Source of the DNA: an uncultured Lachnospiraceae bacterium
GTDB taxonomy: Bacteria > Bacillota_A > Clostridia > Lachnospirales > Lachnospiraceae
Assembly (NCBI GenBank): GCA_902787595.1
Contig: CADAHD010000031.1
Span: 1-12,707 of the forward strand
Direction of reading: 5' to 3'
DNA length: 12,707 nucleotides
Under the pieces are notes generated by a model. That model searched no databases. It was not told the DNA's origin and worked only from the letters and a program-made list of their open reading frames with translations. Shown here in pieces: positions 1-6,735 of the stretch (the stretch's first letter is position 1; each line of letters starts with the position of its first letter). The translations under genes were made by a program, and so were the position numbers.

Positions 1-1704
1 AGATGGCGCGGAAGCGCAGATTTTGTGATCAAACCTTTCGAGGTGACGGTCAATGCTTCTGCTGAAGACCGTGAGTATGAAGAAAATAATAAGATCGTAA
101 ATCTTAAAGATGCACAGATAGTTGAGACTATTGGAGCGGAAGATGTTATAAATGTTGATCTGACAGAGGCCTACGGTGAGATGGCTGATGATCATGCGGG
201 TCAGAATAAGCCGGTCACTGTAACAGGCGTTAAGCTGGATGGTGCCGATGCATGGAAGTATTCGGTCAAGGAACAGCCTACAGGCATTACGGTAAATATT
301 TCCAAGGCTGTATGGACTGCGGTCATTGCCAATGGCGAGATCGAGGCCGGACAGAGCGGAAGCCTGGCACTGGCAGGTTATATTGCTCCGGGCGCATCTG
401 CTGAACTCAAAGAAGAAAATGTGATCTCCGGCAAGGATTTCCTTGAAGAGATAAAACTGACCGGTGATACACTTTCCTGGAAGATCAAAGAAGATGCGAC
501 TAAGGCGGCGGTAGAGCTGACCGTGCCGGTAAAAGGCGCTTTGGATTATGAGGACTATAATATCAGTGTAAAGCTTAAGGTGCATGAGTATGTAGTAAGC
601 TTTGAGATGAACGGCCGCGGCGAGCAGATACAGGATACCAAAGTCTGCAAGAACGAGCCTCTTGAGGAGCCGGCTAAGCCTGTATCTAAAGGCTTTGTGT
701 TCAAGGGCTGGTTTACTGACGAAGCTCTGACAACAGCTTACGATTTCACAACACCCGTAACTGCGGACTTTACGCTTTATGCTAAGTGGGCCGAGGCTGA
801 TTGCGGCGTATCTCCGCTGGATCCCAAGCCTTATATTGATGGTGATACCAAGCAGCTTTATCTGGTAGCAGGACAGAAGTTCAATATCGGCAGCGGCTGG
901 ACTGTTTCTGATAAGAACAGCAAGAAGGTCATATCCATCAGCAAGAAGGGAGCGTTCAAGGCTAAAAAGGCCGGCGATGCTGTAATAAGCAATGGTGCAC
1001 AGACTATAAGCGTTAATGTCTGCAAACCTGTTATTGCAAAGAAGCTTGAGATCAAAACAGGTGATCCTGCACAGACTGTAAGCCTGAGCGGATACGGTGA
1101 TCTGGATGTGTTATGGTACAGCGCAGCGCCTGATATTGCAAAAGTTGATATGTATACCGGCGAGGTTACAGCTGTTGCAAAGGGCAACGCAAAGCTTACG
1201 GCATATATTAACGGCCGCGCATATAACTGCACGGTTAAGGTTACGGAGCCTACACCCGCGCTTGAGCGCACGCTGCATGTAAATGTGACTAAGTCAAAGT
1301 CTATCAACATCAAGGGCCTTAAGAAGCCCGTATGGAAGCCGGATACTGACGGTATCGTAGAGATCAAAAACAACAAGATCACAGGCAAGGCTGCAGGAAC
1401 CGTCCAGCTTAAGGCAGAGGGTAATGATCCCGAGTATCTGGTAGATGTATTTGTGGAAGATCTGGCTGTTGCAGGCGCGACTCCTGAAAAGGGTAAGAAT
1501 AAATACAAGATCGAGCTCAATGCAGGTGAAAAGGCTCAGATCACCTATGCCGGAATATATCAGGATGTGATATTTAAGAGCGCTAAGCCCGATACTGCAT
1601 TTATTGATGAGGATGGTGTGATCTTTGCCAGAACTGCAGGAAAGACCAAATTCACAACAAAGATCAACGGAACAACAATAACGGTCAACATAGTAGTAAA
1701 ATAA
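1..1704 (+). CDS. Large surface/secreted protein with YDG-like, InlB B-repeat-like and Big-like domains (5' truncated)
   Basis: The frame is open from the first base, and the earliest in-frame start-like codon (GTG at 25) has no ribosome binding site, so the true start lies upstream of the window. Numbering from that GTG, residues about 15-85 resemble a YDG-type repeat, with a REYEENN opening and a GQNKPVTVTGVKLDGADAWKY block. Residues about 189-255 match the InlB B-repeat (Listeria-Bacteroides repeat) pattern, with FKGWFTDEALTTAYDF and ending LYAKW. Residues about 275-559 hold roughly four Big-like immunoglobulin-fold units, recognisable by xVATVDxxGxVTAxxxGxAxL-like blocks such as AKVDMYTGEVTAVAKGNAKL. 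No LPXTG signal or C-terminal membrane segment is visible; the protein ends in a beta strand (TITVNIVVK). Such domains belong to extracellular adhesin-like or wall-associated proteins, and secretion is inferred because the N-terminus is missing. A strong terminator follows 18 bases after the stop. The exact ligand or role cannot be read from the sequence. Confidence 0.85.
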   Translation, partial: RWRGSADFVIKPFEVTVNASAEDREYEENNKIVNLKDAQIVETIGAEDVINVDLTEAYGEMADDHAGQNKPVTVTGVKLDGADAWKYSVKEQPTGITVNISKAVWTAVIANGEIEAGQSGSLALAGYIAPGASAELKEENVISGKDFLEEIKLTGDTLSWKIKEDATKAAVELTVPVKGALDYEDYNISVKLKVHEYVVSFEMNGRGEQIQDTKVCKNEPLEEPAKPVSKGFVFKGWFTDEALTTAYDFTTPVTADFTLYAKWAEADCGVSPLDPKPYIDGDTKQLYLVAGQKFNIGSGWTVSDKNSKKVISISKKGAFKAKKAGDAVISNGAQTISVNVCKPVIAKKLEIKTGDPAQTVSLSGYGDLDVLWYSAAPDIAKVDMYTGEVTAVAKGNAKLTAYINGRAYNCTVKVTEPTPALERTLHVNVTKSKSINIKGLKKPVWKPDTDGIVEIKNNKITGKAAGTVQLKAEGNDPEYLVDVFVEDLAVAGATPEKGKNKYKIELNAGEKAQITYAGIYQDVIFKSAKPDTAFIDEDGVIFARTAGKTKFTTKINGTTITVNIVVK

Positions 1705-1721
1705 GAGCAGTGCAATAAATA

Positions 1722-1757
1722 AAAAAGGGGTGCCGCATTAATGCGACACCCCTTTTT
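1722..1757 (+). terminator. Intrinsic terminator, probably bidirectional
   Basis: This is a near-perfect inverted repeat of 18 bp per arm with one C/A mismatch (1733/1746). The outer arm is AAAAAGGGGTG and its complement CACCCCTTTTT closes the hairpin. The G/C-rich core is flanked by A on the left and T on the right, so it can act for the surface-protein gene ending at 1704 and also for leftward transcripts of the regulator gene ending at 1823. The innermost palindrome CGCATTAATGCG leaves a small loop. Confidence 0.93.
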
Positions 1758-1822
1758 AATGGCTTTGTCATTATGTAACTTAAGAATGATACTGTCTTTG
1801 ATCCTGAATAAAGCCAAAATGA

Positions 1823-2269
1823 TTACTGTCTGTTTGCGTTCTGTTGTTTGGCTTTTTCCTGGCTGCTCTTGATAAGAGCCTGGATCTCGTCGATGACCGC
1901 CTGTACTTCGTCAATGGTTTTTGTGATCACTTCAAGGCGTTTCATTTCTTCATCATCAATAATGCCGTCACGCGCGATCTCTACCAGTTCTTTTGAGATA
2001 TTTTCCATACTCTGTGCCGAATTGAGGAAGCGGATGACTATGCGCGCGAGTGCGTCGGAATCTTCCAGCTGTGCGTCGTCTTTTAAGAGATAATCGGTGG
2101 ATACGTGGAAGTATCCGCTTAAAGTGACTATCATATCCATTGTGGGTTGTGAACTGCCAAGTTCCCATTTTGAAATGGTCTGGCGGCTGACATTAAGCGC
2201 TTCGGCAAGACTTTCCTGTGAACAGCGGTTCTGTTTCCTTAAATAGATGATCTTTTCGGCGAAATTCAT
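1823..2269 (-). CDS. XRE-family helix-turn-helix transcriptional regulator
   Basis: This 148-residue protein has an N-terminal Cro/CI-type helix-turn-helix at about residues 6-62. The core SQESLAEALNVSRQTISKWE (17-36) has the family's glutamine, alanine, VSRQTISKWE recognition helix and following ELGSSQP turn. The remainder (about 70-135) is acidic and helical, with an IARDGIIDDEE-like segment and a VQAVIDEIQALI helix, a kind of C-terminal extension common in small XRE regulators of Clostridia. It probably mediates dimerisation. I chose the ATG at 2267-2269 because it has an AAAGGGAG ribosome binding site 7 bases upstream and begins directly with the helix-turn-helix domain. An in-frame ATG at 2338 would add 23 residues but would fall at or beyond the predicted transcript start. 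The gene is divergent from the operon starting at 2544, so autoregulation or control of that operon is plausible but unproven. Confidence 0.9.
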   Translation of the reverse strand: MNFAEKIIYLRKQNRCSQESLAEALNVSRQTISKWELGSSQPTMDMIVTLSGYFHVSTDYLLKDDAQLEDSDALARIVIRFLNSAQSMENISKELVEIARDGIIDDEEMKRLEVITKTIDEVQAVIDEIQALIKSSQEKAKQQNANRQ

Positions 2270-2276
2270 GTAATAT

Positions 2277-2284
2277 CTCCCTTT
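2277..2284 (-). promoter_or_regulatory. Ribosome binding site deciding the XRE regulator start
   Basis: Read on the minus strand this is AAAGGGAG, 7 bases before the ATG at 2269. It supports the shorter start over the in-frame ATG at 2338. Confidence 0.8.
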
Positions 2285-2350
2285 GTTTTTTATATTACTT
2301 TTGAGTTCTCCGGATATTCCCAACCAATGAGAAACCATTTTAGCACTTTT

Positions 2351-2379
2351 ATTTTAGTAGATTTGTTAACGCCTTGCAA
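2351..2379 (-). promoter_or_regulatory. Predicted sigma-A-type promoter of the XRE regulator
   Basis: On the minus strand, TTGCAA (2374-2379) and TAAAAT (2351-2356) are separated by exactly 17 bases. Both are close to the vegetative consensus, with the most conserved TTG and TA..T bases present. Transcription would start near 2344, giving a leader of about 75 bases. The prediction is by eye and not experimentally supported. Confidence 0.6.
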
Positions 2380-2463
2380 GATATAATTACATCATGAGGC
2401 ATATAATAGATTAAAACAGCGTGTGACAGCTGTATTTGTTACCATATATGCGGCATTACTGTG

Positions 2464-2508
2464 ATATTGTATTTTAGTTGTGTCATCCAAAGCTTTGTGA
2501 TACAATAT
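2464..2508. repeat. Inverted repeat spanning the operon promoter, candidate operator
   Basis: ATATTGTAT (2464-2472) and ATACAATAT (2500-2508) are perfect 9-base inverted arms 36 bases apart. The right arm overlaps the predicted -10 box, and the -35 box lies between the arms. Both arms also follow a GTGAT motif, so the site can be read as a direct GTGATA repeat 36 bases apart. It could bind a dimeric regulator, the divergent XRE protein being the obvious candidate. In an AT-rich spacer, chance occurrence is a real alternative. Confidence 0.35.
2478..2506 (+). promoter_or_regulatory. Predicted sigma-A-type promoter of the 2544-10905 operon
   Basis: TTGTGT (2478-2483) and TACAAT (2501-2506) are separated by 17 bases. 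Transcription would start near 2513, leaving a leader of about 30 bases before the ATG at 2544, with AAAAAGGG as ribosome binding site. No other good forward promoter is visible ahead of the downstream genes, so this one probably drives the whole cluster. Confidence 0.6.
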
Positions 2509-2543
2509 AGAGCGTTAAAATATATTAAAAAGGGCGTATCGAG

Positions 2544-4637
2544 ATGGCTTCTGAGGAGGATCGCCTGGATCAGCTGCTAAAAGCAGCCAGGCAGCAATTG
2601 GGAGAAGAACCGGATAATGAAGAAACAGACCCGGCGGAAGAACAGTCCGGCCGGGATGATGCTATGCCTTCATTCAAGGATATGGCGCAGGCTGCAGAGG
2701 GTATAGAGCCCAAAGCGCAGCCGGTTACGGAAAGCGCGCCTGCAGCGGATCCGAATGCAAAGATGAGCCAGGATGATATAGCTGCGCTGCTTGCGAGCAT
2801 GAGTGATGATGCGCCGGCAGATGAGGCTGAGCCTGAAGAAGCAGTTGAAGCGTCTGAAGAAAGTGCGCCTGCCGCAGATCCGAATGCAAAAATGAGCCAG
2901 GATGATATAGCTGCGCTGCTTGCGAGCATGAATGATGAGCTGCCGGCAGATGAGGCTGAGCCTGAAGAAGCAGTTGAAACGCCTGAAGAAAGTGCGCCGG
3001 CTGCAGATCCGAATGCAAAAATGAGTCAGGATGATATAGCTGCGCTGCTTGCGAGTATGAATGATGATCCTGCGGAGGAAATAAAGCCTGTGCCTCCCAT
3101 GACAGAAGACAGCGCTCAGTCGGTGACGCAGCCACAGGAAGATTCCGCACATAATATGAGTCAGGCAGAAATAGAGGCTATGCTGGCTGCAAACGGCGGC
3201 GAAGATATAATAACCGGCGGCGGAGATTATGAAGGCAGCGCTCCAGCAACGGCTGATGAAGCCGGCGGAATGGATCTTGACGAGATAGAAAAACAGCTTG
3301 CTGCCGCTGAAGCCGGAGCTTTTGAAGATGATGAAAAAATAGATTCCGAAGCTGAATTTGATCAGATCATGGCTAATCTGGGAGAAGATGACATAGACCT
3401 GAGCGACATAGGCGATATGATAGAAAAATCCGACAGCGGAGAGCTGGTAGATCCCAGCATAGCTGCGGAAAAAGATACAGACGCAGATGCTTCGTCGGAC
3501 ACAGCAGAAGATGAAGAAGCGCAGGAGGAAGACGGGAAGAAAAAGAAACGCGCAAAAAAGAAACGCGAAAAGAAGAAAAAAGATGAGCCTGAGGGCGAAG
3601 AAGATAAGAAAGCCAAGAAGGAAAAGAAGCCCGGATTCTTCTCAAAACTGCTGGGAGCTCTATTTACCGAAGAGGAAGATGAAGAGGCGGTGACCGTTCC
3701 CGAAGCGGGTGAGACAAAATTAAGCGATGAAAATGCGGCTATATTAAGCGAAATAGACGCAGAAAAGGATAAAGGCAAGGGTAAAAAGGAAAAGAAGAAA
3801 AAGGAAAAGAAACCCAAGCCCGAGAAGCCTAAGAAGGAAAAGAAGCCCAAGCCCGTAAAGGCTAAAAAACCGGAAGAACCCGATAACTCAAAGCACATAC
3901 CCAAAAAGTACATAGCACGTACCGTAGCTTTGGCAGCATCTATACTGATAGCGCTGGTGGTTGTGGGCACAATACTTCCCGGAATGATGAACATGAGCGA
4001 TGCCCGAAAGGCTTATTATGATCATGATTACAAGGCGGCTTTCCTGACAATGTACGGCAAGGATCTTAATGAGAGTGATCTTAAGATATATCAGCGTTCC
4101 AGACTGCTGGTAATGATAGACCGTAAGTTTGAATCCTATCAGCATTATCAGGCGATGGGCATGGAGCATGAAGCTCTGGATGCTCTGCTGCAGGGGCTTA
4201 AGCGTTATAACGATCTTGAAGAGGAAGCCAAAACACTGGGAGTTGAGACCGAGGCTCTTTCAATCAGACTTAAGATAATAGATGCTCTTGCGTCCGTATA
4301 TGGCATGGGCGAGGCAGAGGCGCTTGAATGCCTTAGCTATTCCCAGGCTGATTATACCGGAAAGATCAATGCCGTGCTGGAAGGACGGACTTTCAGGCCC
4401 ATGCAGGAAGAGATCTTTGAAGAATACGGGCTCAGCATACAGCAGGAAGAAGCAGTGGAAGAAGATAACAGTGATGACGGGCAGCTTCCGGATCTGCTTC
4501 CCGAAGAGAGGGAGTATCTTGAGCAGCAGCCCACGGGGGGAGAAGAACCGGTGGAACTGCCGGCAGAAAGCCCTTCGGAGATACTGTATTTCCGTGATGG
4601 TAATGTAGATATACAGATAGAAAGCGATCAGTTTTAG
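2544..4637 (+). CDS. Acidic, repeat-containing single-pass membrane protein with FliM/FliN-like motifs
   Basis: This 697-residue protein is not recognised as a named family. Residues 1-63 are acidic. Residues 64-175 hold two full 43-residue tandem repeats and a third, partial unit, each with an ADPNAKMSQDDIAALLASM core (motif starts 74, 117, 160). A diverged fourth motif, MSQAEIEAMLAANGG, is at 205, and a weak fifth, MDLDEIEKQLA, at 243. The motif resembles the LSQ(D/E)EIDALL N-terminal peptide of flagellar switch proteins FliM and FliN/FliY, which binds phospho-CheY. Two lysine-rich blocks (331-362 and 404-442) flank a hydrophobic patch, GFFSKLLGALF (364-374). One membrane helix spans about 457-480 (TVALAASILIALVVVGTILPG). 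The positive-inside rule puts the N-terminal 455 residues in the cytoplasm and the C-terminal 215 outside. The outer part is helical and TPR-like in feel, with an acidic end. The stop lies 8 bases before hisH. Isoleucine is encoded almost entirely by ATA. Confidence 0.8.
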   Translation: MASEEDRLDQLLKAARQQLGEEPDNEETDPAEEQSGRDDAMPSFKDMAQAAEGIEPKAQPVTESAPAADPNAKMSQDDIAALLASMSDDAPADEAEPEEAVEASEESAPAADPNAKMSQDDIAALLASMNDELPADEAEPEEAVETPEESAPAADPNAKMSQDDIAALLASMNDDPAEEIKPVPPMTEDSAQSVTQPQEDSAHNMSQAEIEAMLAANGGEDIITGGGDYEGSAPATADEAGGMDLDEIEKQLAAAEAGAFEDDEKIDSEAEFDQIMANLGEDDIDLSDIGDMIEKSDSGELVDPSIAAEKDTDADASSDTAEDEEAQEEDGKKKKRAKKKREKKKKDEPEGEEDKKAKKEKKPGFFSKLLGALFTEEEDEEAVTVPEAGETKLSDENAAILSEIDAEKDKGKGKKEKKKKEKKPKPEKPKKEKKPKPVKAKKPEEPDNSKHIPKKYIARTVALAASILIALVVVGTILPGMMNMSDARKAYYDHDYKAAFLTMYGKDLNESDLKIYQRSRLLVMIDRKFESYQHYQAMGMEHEALDALLQGLKRYNDLEEEAKTLGVETEALSIRLKIIDALASVYGMGEAEALECLSYSQADYTGKINAVLEGRTFRPMQEEIFEEYGLSIQQEEAVEEDNSDDGQLPDLLPEEREYLEQQPTGGEEPVELPAESPSEILYFRDGNVDIQIESDQF
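2733..3068 (+). repeat. In-frame tandem repeat, 129-bp unit, about 2.6 copies
   Basis: Units start at 2733, 2862 and 2991. Units 1 and 2 differ at about 10 of 129 positions by my count. The third matches over roughly its first 78 bases and then diverges. The period is a multiple of three, so copy-number change would keep the reading frame. Each unit encodes one MSQDDIAALL motif followed by a Pro/Glu/Ala linker. Confidence 0.92.
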
Positions 4638-4645
4638 GTGATGAT

Positions 4646-5251
4646 ATGATAGCGATCATAGATTATGATGCAGGAAACATAAAAAGCGTAGAGAACGCAT
4701 TCAGCGCACTGGGAGGTGAAGTGACGCTTACAGCCGATCCCGATGTGGTTGCCAAAGCCGATAAGGTTGTACTCCCCGGAGTGGGCGTGTTTGGCGATGC
4801 GCGGCAGAAACTGGACAAAAGGGGCATGGATCAGGCTGTCTATGACACGATAAAAAAAGGCACGCCTTTCCTGGCAATATGTGTAGGCTTGCAGCTTTTG
4901 TTTGATGAGAGCGAAGAGAGCCCCGGAGCAAAAGGTTTATCAGTGTTTGGCGGAAAGATAATACGAATCCCTTCGGCGCCGGGCATAAAGGTGCCTCAGA
5001 TAGGCTGGAATTCCCTGCATATCGAAAGAGAATGCCGTATCTTAAAAGGTATCGAAGAGGGGGCATTCGTTTACTTTGTCCATTCCTATTACCTTAAGGC
5101 GCAGGATGAGGATATAGTTATTGCAAGCACCGAATATTCAACGCATATACATGCGGCCGTTGAAAAAGACAATGTGTTTGCGACCCAGTTCCATCCGGAA
5201 AAAAGCGGCACAGTGGGTCTTAATATATTAAAGAATTTTATGGAGCTTTGA
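4646..5251 (+). CDS. hisH: Imidazole glycerol phosphate synthase, glutamine amidotransferase subunit
   Basis: HisH hydrolyses glutamine and passes ammonia to HisF for formation of imidazole glycerol phosphate and AICAR in histidine synthesis. The 201-residue product has the class I amidotransferase layout: the oxyanion strand PGVGVFGDA (44-52), the nucleophile Cys79 in [12 protein letters not shown], and the catalytic pair His183 and Glu185 in FHPEKSG. The FVHSYY strand (142-148) is typical of HisH. Length matches the family. The start has AGGTGAT a few bases upstream, and the gene begins 8 bases after the preceding stop. hisF follows with a 1-base gap, as expected for subunits made in equal amounts. 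No other his gene is in the window, so the pathway genes are split or lie further away. Confidence 0.97.
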   Translation: MIAIIDYDAGNIKSVENAFSALGGEVTLTADPDVVAKADKVVLPGVGVFGDARQKLDKRGMDQAVYDTIKKGTPFLAICVGLQLLFDESEESPGAKGLSVFGGKIIRIPSAPGIKVPQIGWNSLHIERECRILKGIEEGAFVYFVHSYYLKAQDEDIVIASTEYSTHIHAAVEKDNVFATQFHPEKSGTVGLNILKNFMEL

Positions 5252-5252
5252 T

Positions 5253-6011
5253 ATGCACACAAAAAGAATTATTCCCTGCCTTGATGTAAACGGCGGAAGG
5301 GTAGTAAAAGGCATACAGTTTGTAAATCTTATAGATGCCGGGGATCCGGTGGAGACGGCAGAGGCTTATGACAGGGCAGGAGCTGATGAGGTTGTATTCC
5401 TTGATATAACGGCTTCATCTGATGCCAGAAAGACTGTGGTGGATATGGTGCGCCGCGTGGCTGAAAAGGTTTTTATTCCTTTTACGGTTGGCGGAGGCAT
5501 CAGAACGGTCGATGATTTCAGACAGATACTGCGCGAAGGCGCAGATAAGGTTGCGGTTAACAGCGCGGCTATCGCAAATCCCACGCTTATTTCCGATGCG
5601 GCCGATAAATTCGGCAGGCAGTGTGTTGTCCTGGCTATTGATGCCAAGCGTCGTCCCGATGGCGGCTGGAATATATTTAAGAACGGCGGACGTATTGACT
5701 GCGGGATAGATGCCGTGGAGTGGGCTATAAAAGGAGTAGAGCTGGGAGCGGGCGAGATACTCCTTACCAGCATGGACTGTGACGGGACCAAGGCGGGCTA
5801 CGATCTGGAGCTTACCCGCGCGGTATCCGACAGCGTGGGCGTACCGGTTATCGCCAGCGGCGGAGCCGGTACTATGGAACACTTTTATGATGCGCTCACA
5901 GAGGGCGGAGCGGATGCGGCTCTGGCAGCCTCGCTGTTTCACTTTAAAGAACTCGAGATCAGGGAAGTTAAGGAATACCTTAAAAATAAAGGCGTTTCGG
6001 TGAGGATATAA
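5253..6011 (+). CDS. hisF: Imidazole glycerol phosphate synthase, cyclase subunit
   Basis: HisF is the (beta-alpha)8-barrel partner of HisH and cyclises PRFAR with the ammonia supplied. The 252-residue product shows the catalytic Asp11 ([15 protein letters not shown]) and Asp130 (VLAIDAK), and the two phosphate-binding loops of the half-barrel repeat, VGGGIR (79-84) and [21 protein letters not shown] is also diagnostic. It keeps all key residues, so it is a true HisF rather than a HisA. The ATG lies 1 base after the hisH stop, with TGGAG inside the hisH end as ribosome binding site. The next gene starts 3 bases after its stop. Confidence 0.98.
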   Translation: MHTKRIIPCLDVNGGRVVKGIQFVNLIDAGDPVETAEAYDRAGADEVVFLDITASSDARKTVVDMVRRVAEKVFIPFTVGGGIRTVDDFRQILREGADKVAVNSAAIANPTLISDAADKFGRQCVVLAIDAKRRPDGGWNIFKNGGRIDCGIDAVEWAIKGVELGAGEILLTSMDCDGTKAGYDLELTRAVSDSVGVPVIASGGAGTMEHFYDALTEGGADAALAASLFHFKELEIREVKEYLKNKGVSVRI

Positions 6012-6014
6012 GAG

Positions 6015-6683
6015 ATGCCGCCTTTAACAGGAAGCTGGGAAGCAGCGCTTTCCCCCGAATTCAGAAAACCATATTATAAGAAACTCAGGGAGACGGTAGT
6101 GCAGGAATATGCGCATTATCAGGTATATCCATCAAAGCATGATCTGTATGCTGCTATGCATCTTACCCCTCTTGATAAAGTTAAGGTGGTGATACTGGGG
6201 CAGGATCCCTATCATGAGCCCGGACAGGCGCACGGGCTTTCTTTTTCTGTGCCTGAGGGCATAAAGATCCCGCCGTCTCTGGAAAATATATATAAGGAAC
6301 TGCATGATGATCTGGGAATAGATATTCCCGGGCATGGCAATCTTACATCCTGGGCAAAACAGGGAGTACTGCTGTTGAATACACTGCTCACGGTAAGGGC
6401 GCATCAGGCATTTTCGCACAGGGGCATTGGCTGGGAACAGTTTACTGATGCGATAATACAGGCGGTAGATAAAGAGGACAGACCCATAGTATTTATGCTT
6501 TGGGGATCACCGGCGCAGAGGAAAAGTGAGCTTTTGCATAATCCGGCGCATCTGGTGCTTAAAGCGCCGCATCCCAGTCCCTTATCGGCTTACAGAGGCT
6601 TTTTCGGCTGCAGACATTTTTCAAAATGCAATGAATTCCTTAAAGAACATGGTGAAGAGCCTGTAGACTGGAGGATATCTTAA
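6015..6683 (+). CDS. ung: Uracil-DNA glycosylase, family 1
   Basis: This enzyme removes uracil from DNA as the first step of base-excision repair. The 222-residue protein has the family 1 signatures in order: water-activating loop GQDPYH (62-67, catalytic Asp64), the LLLNTLLTV uracil-pocket strand with Asn122, and the HPSPLSA minor-groove loop with catalytic His186. Length and the C-terminal VDWRIS end are typical of bacterial Ung. It follows hisF by 3 bases, so it is almost surely co-transcribed with it, with GAGG at the end of hisF as the likely ribosome binding site. There is no functional link to histidine synthesis; the arrangement looks like gene packing. Confidence 0.97.
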   Translation: MPPLTGSWEAALSPEFRKPYYKKLRETVVQEYAHYQVYPSKHDLYAAMHLTPLDKVKVVILGQDPYHEPGQAHGLSFSVPEGIKIPPSLENIYKELHDDLGIDIPGHGNLTSWAKQGVLLLNTLLTVRAHQAFSHRGIGWEQFTDAIIQAVDKEDRPIVFMLWGSPAQRKSELLHNPAHLVLKAPHPSPLSAYRGFFGCRHFSKCNEFLKEHGEEPVDWRIS

Positions 6684-6691
6684 AACAGCAA

Positions 6692-6718
6692 GTCATCCTG
6701 AGCTAAGCGAAGGATCTT
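6692..6718 (+). repeat. Short REP-like hairpin element between ung and the decarboxylase gene
   Basis: GTCATCCTGAGCTAAGCGAAGGATCTT occupies the only sizeable gap in the operon. It folds as ATCCT (6695-6699) with AGGAT (6711-6715), then tandem G/A and A/G oppositions, then GC...GC around a TAA loop. From memory, sequences of the form TCAT(C/T)CTGAGC...GCGAAG(G/A)AT recur as short dispersed repeats in many unrelated bacterial genomes. That link is recognition, not a search result. The hairpin ends 8 bases before the purine-rich ribosome binding site of the next gene, so it could also affect mRNA processing or translation. Confidence 0.6.
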
Positions 6719-6735
6719 TATAAAGGAGAGGAATT

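Noticed and set aside
858..1520. Long open frame antisense to the surface-protein gene
   Set aside because: Its product has no recognisable domain, lacks a ribosome binding site, and sits wholly opposite a clear domain-bearing gene; it is a frame shadow.
1760..1816. TGGCTTT...AAAGCCA inverted repeat downstream of the terminator, considered as a structured RNA
   Set aside because: The arms are short, the internal helices need wobble pairs and no known RNA family layout is visible.
2270..2338. 23-residue N-terminal extension of the XRE regulator from the ATG at 2338
   Set aside because: The shorter start has a good ribosome binding site and begins at the helix-turn-helix domain; the longer start would fall at or beyond the predicted transcript start.
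2570..3994. Several long antisense frames opposite the acidic repeat protein
   Set aside because: They arise from the repeated, low-complexity Glu/Lys/Ala codons on the other strand; their products are Ser/Phe/Ala-rich or repeat-derived, with no start signals.
4646..6011. hisH-hisF as part of a surface-sugar (pseudaminic or acetamidino-sugar) locus
   Set aside because: Both proteins keep the canonical histidine-pathway catalytic residues and no WbpG-like amidotransferase partner or sugar gene is adjacent.
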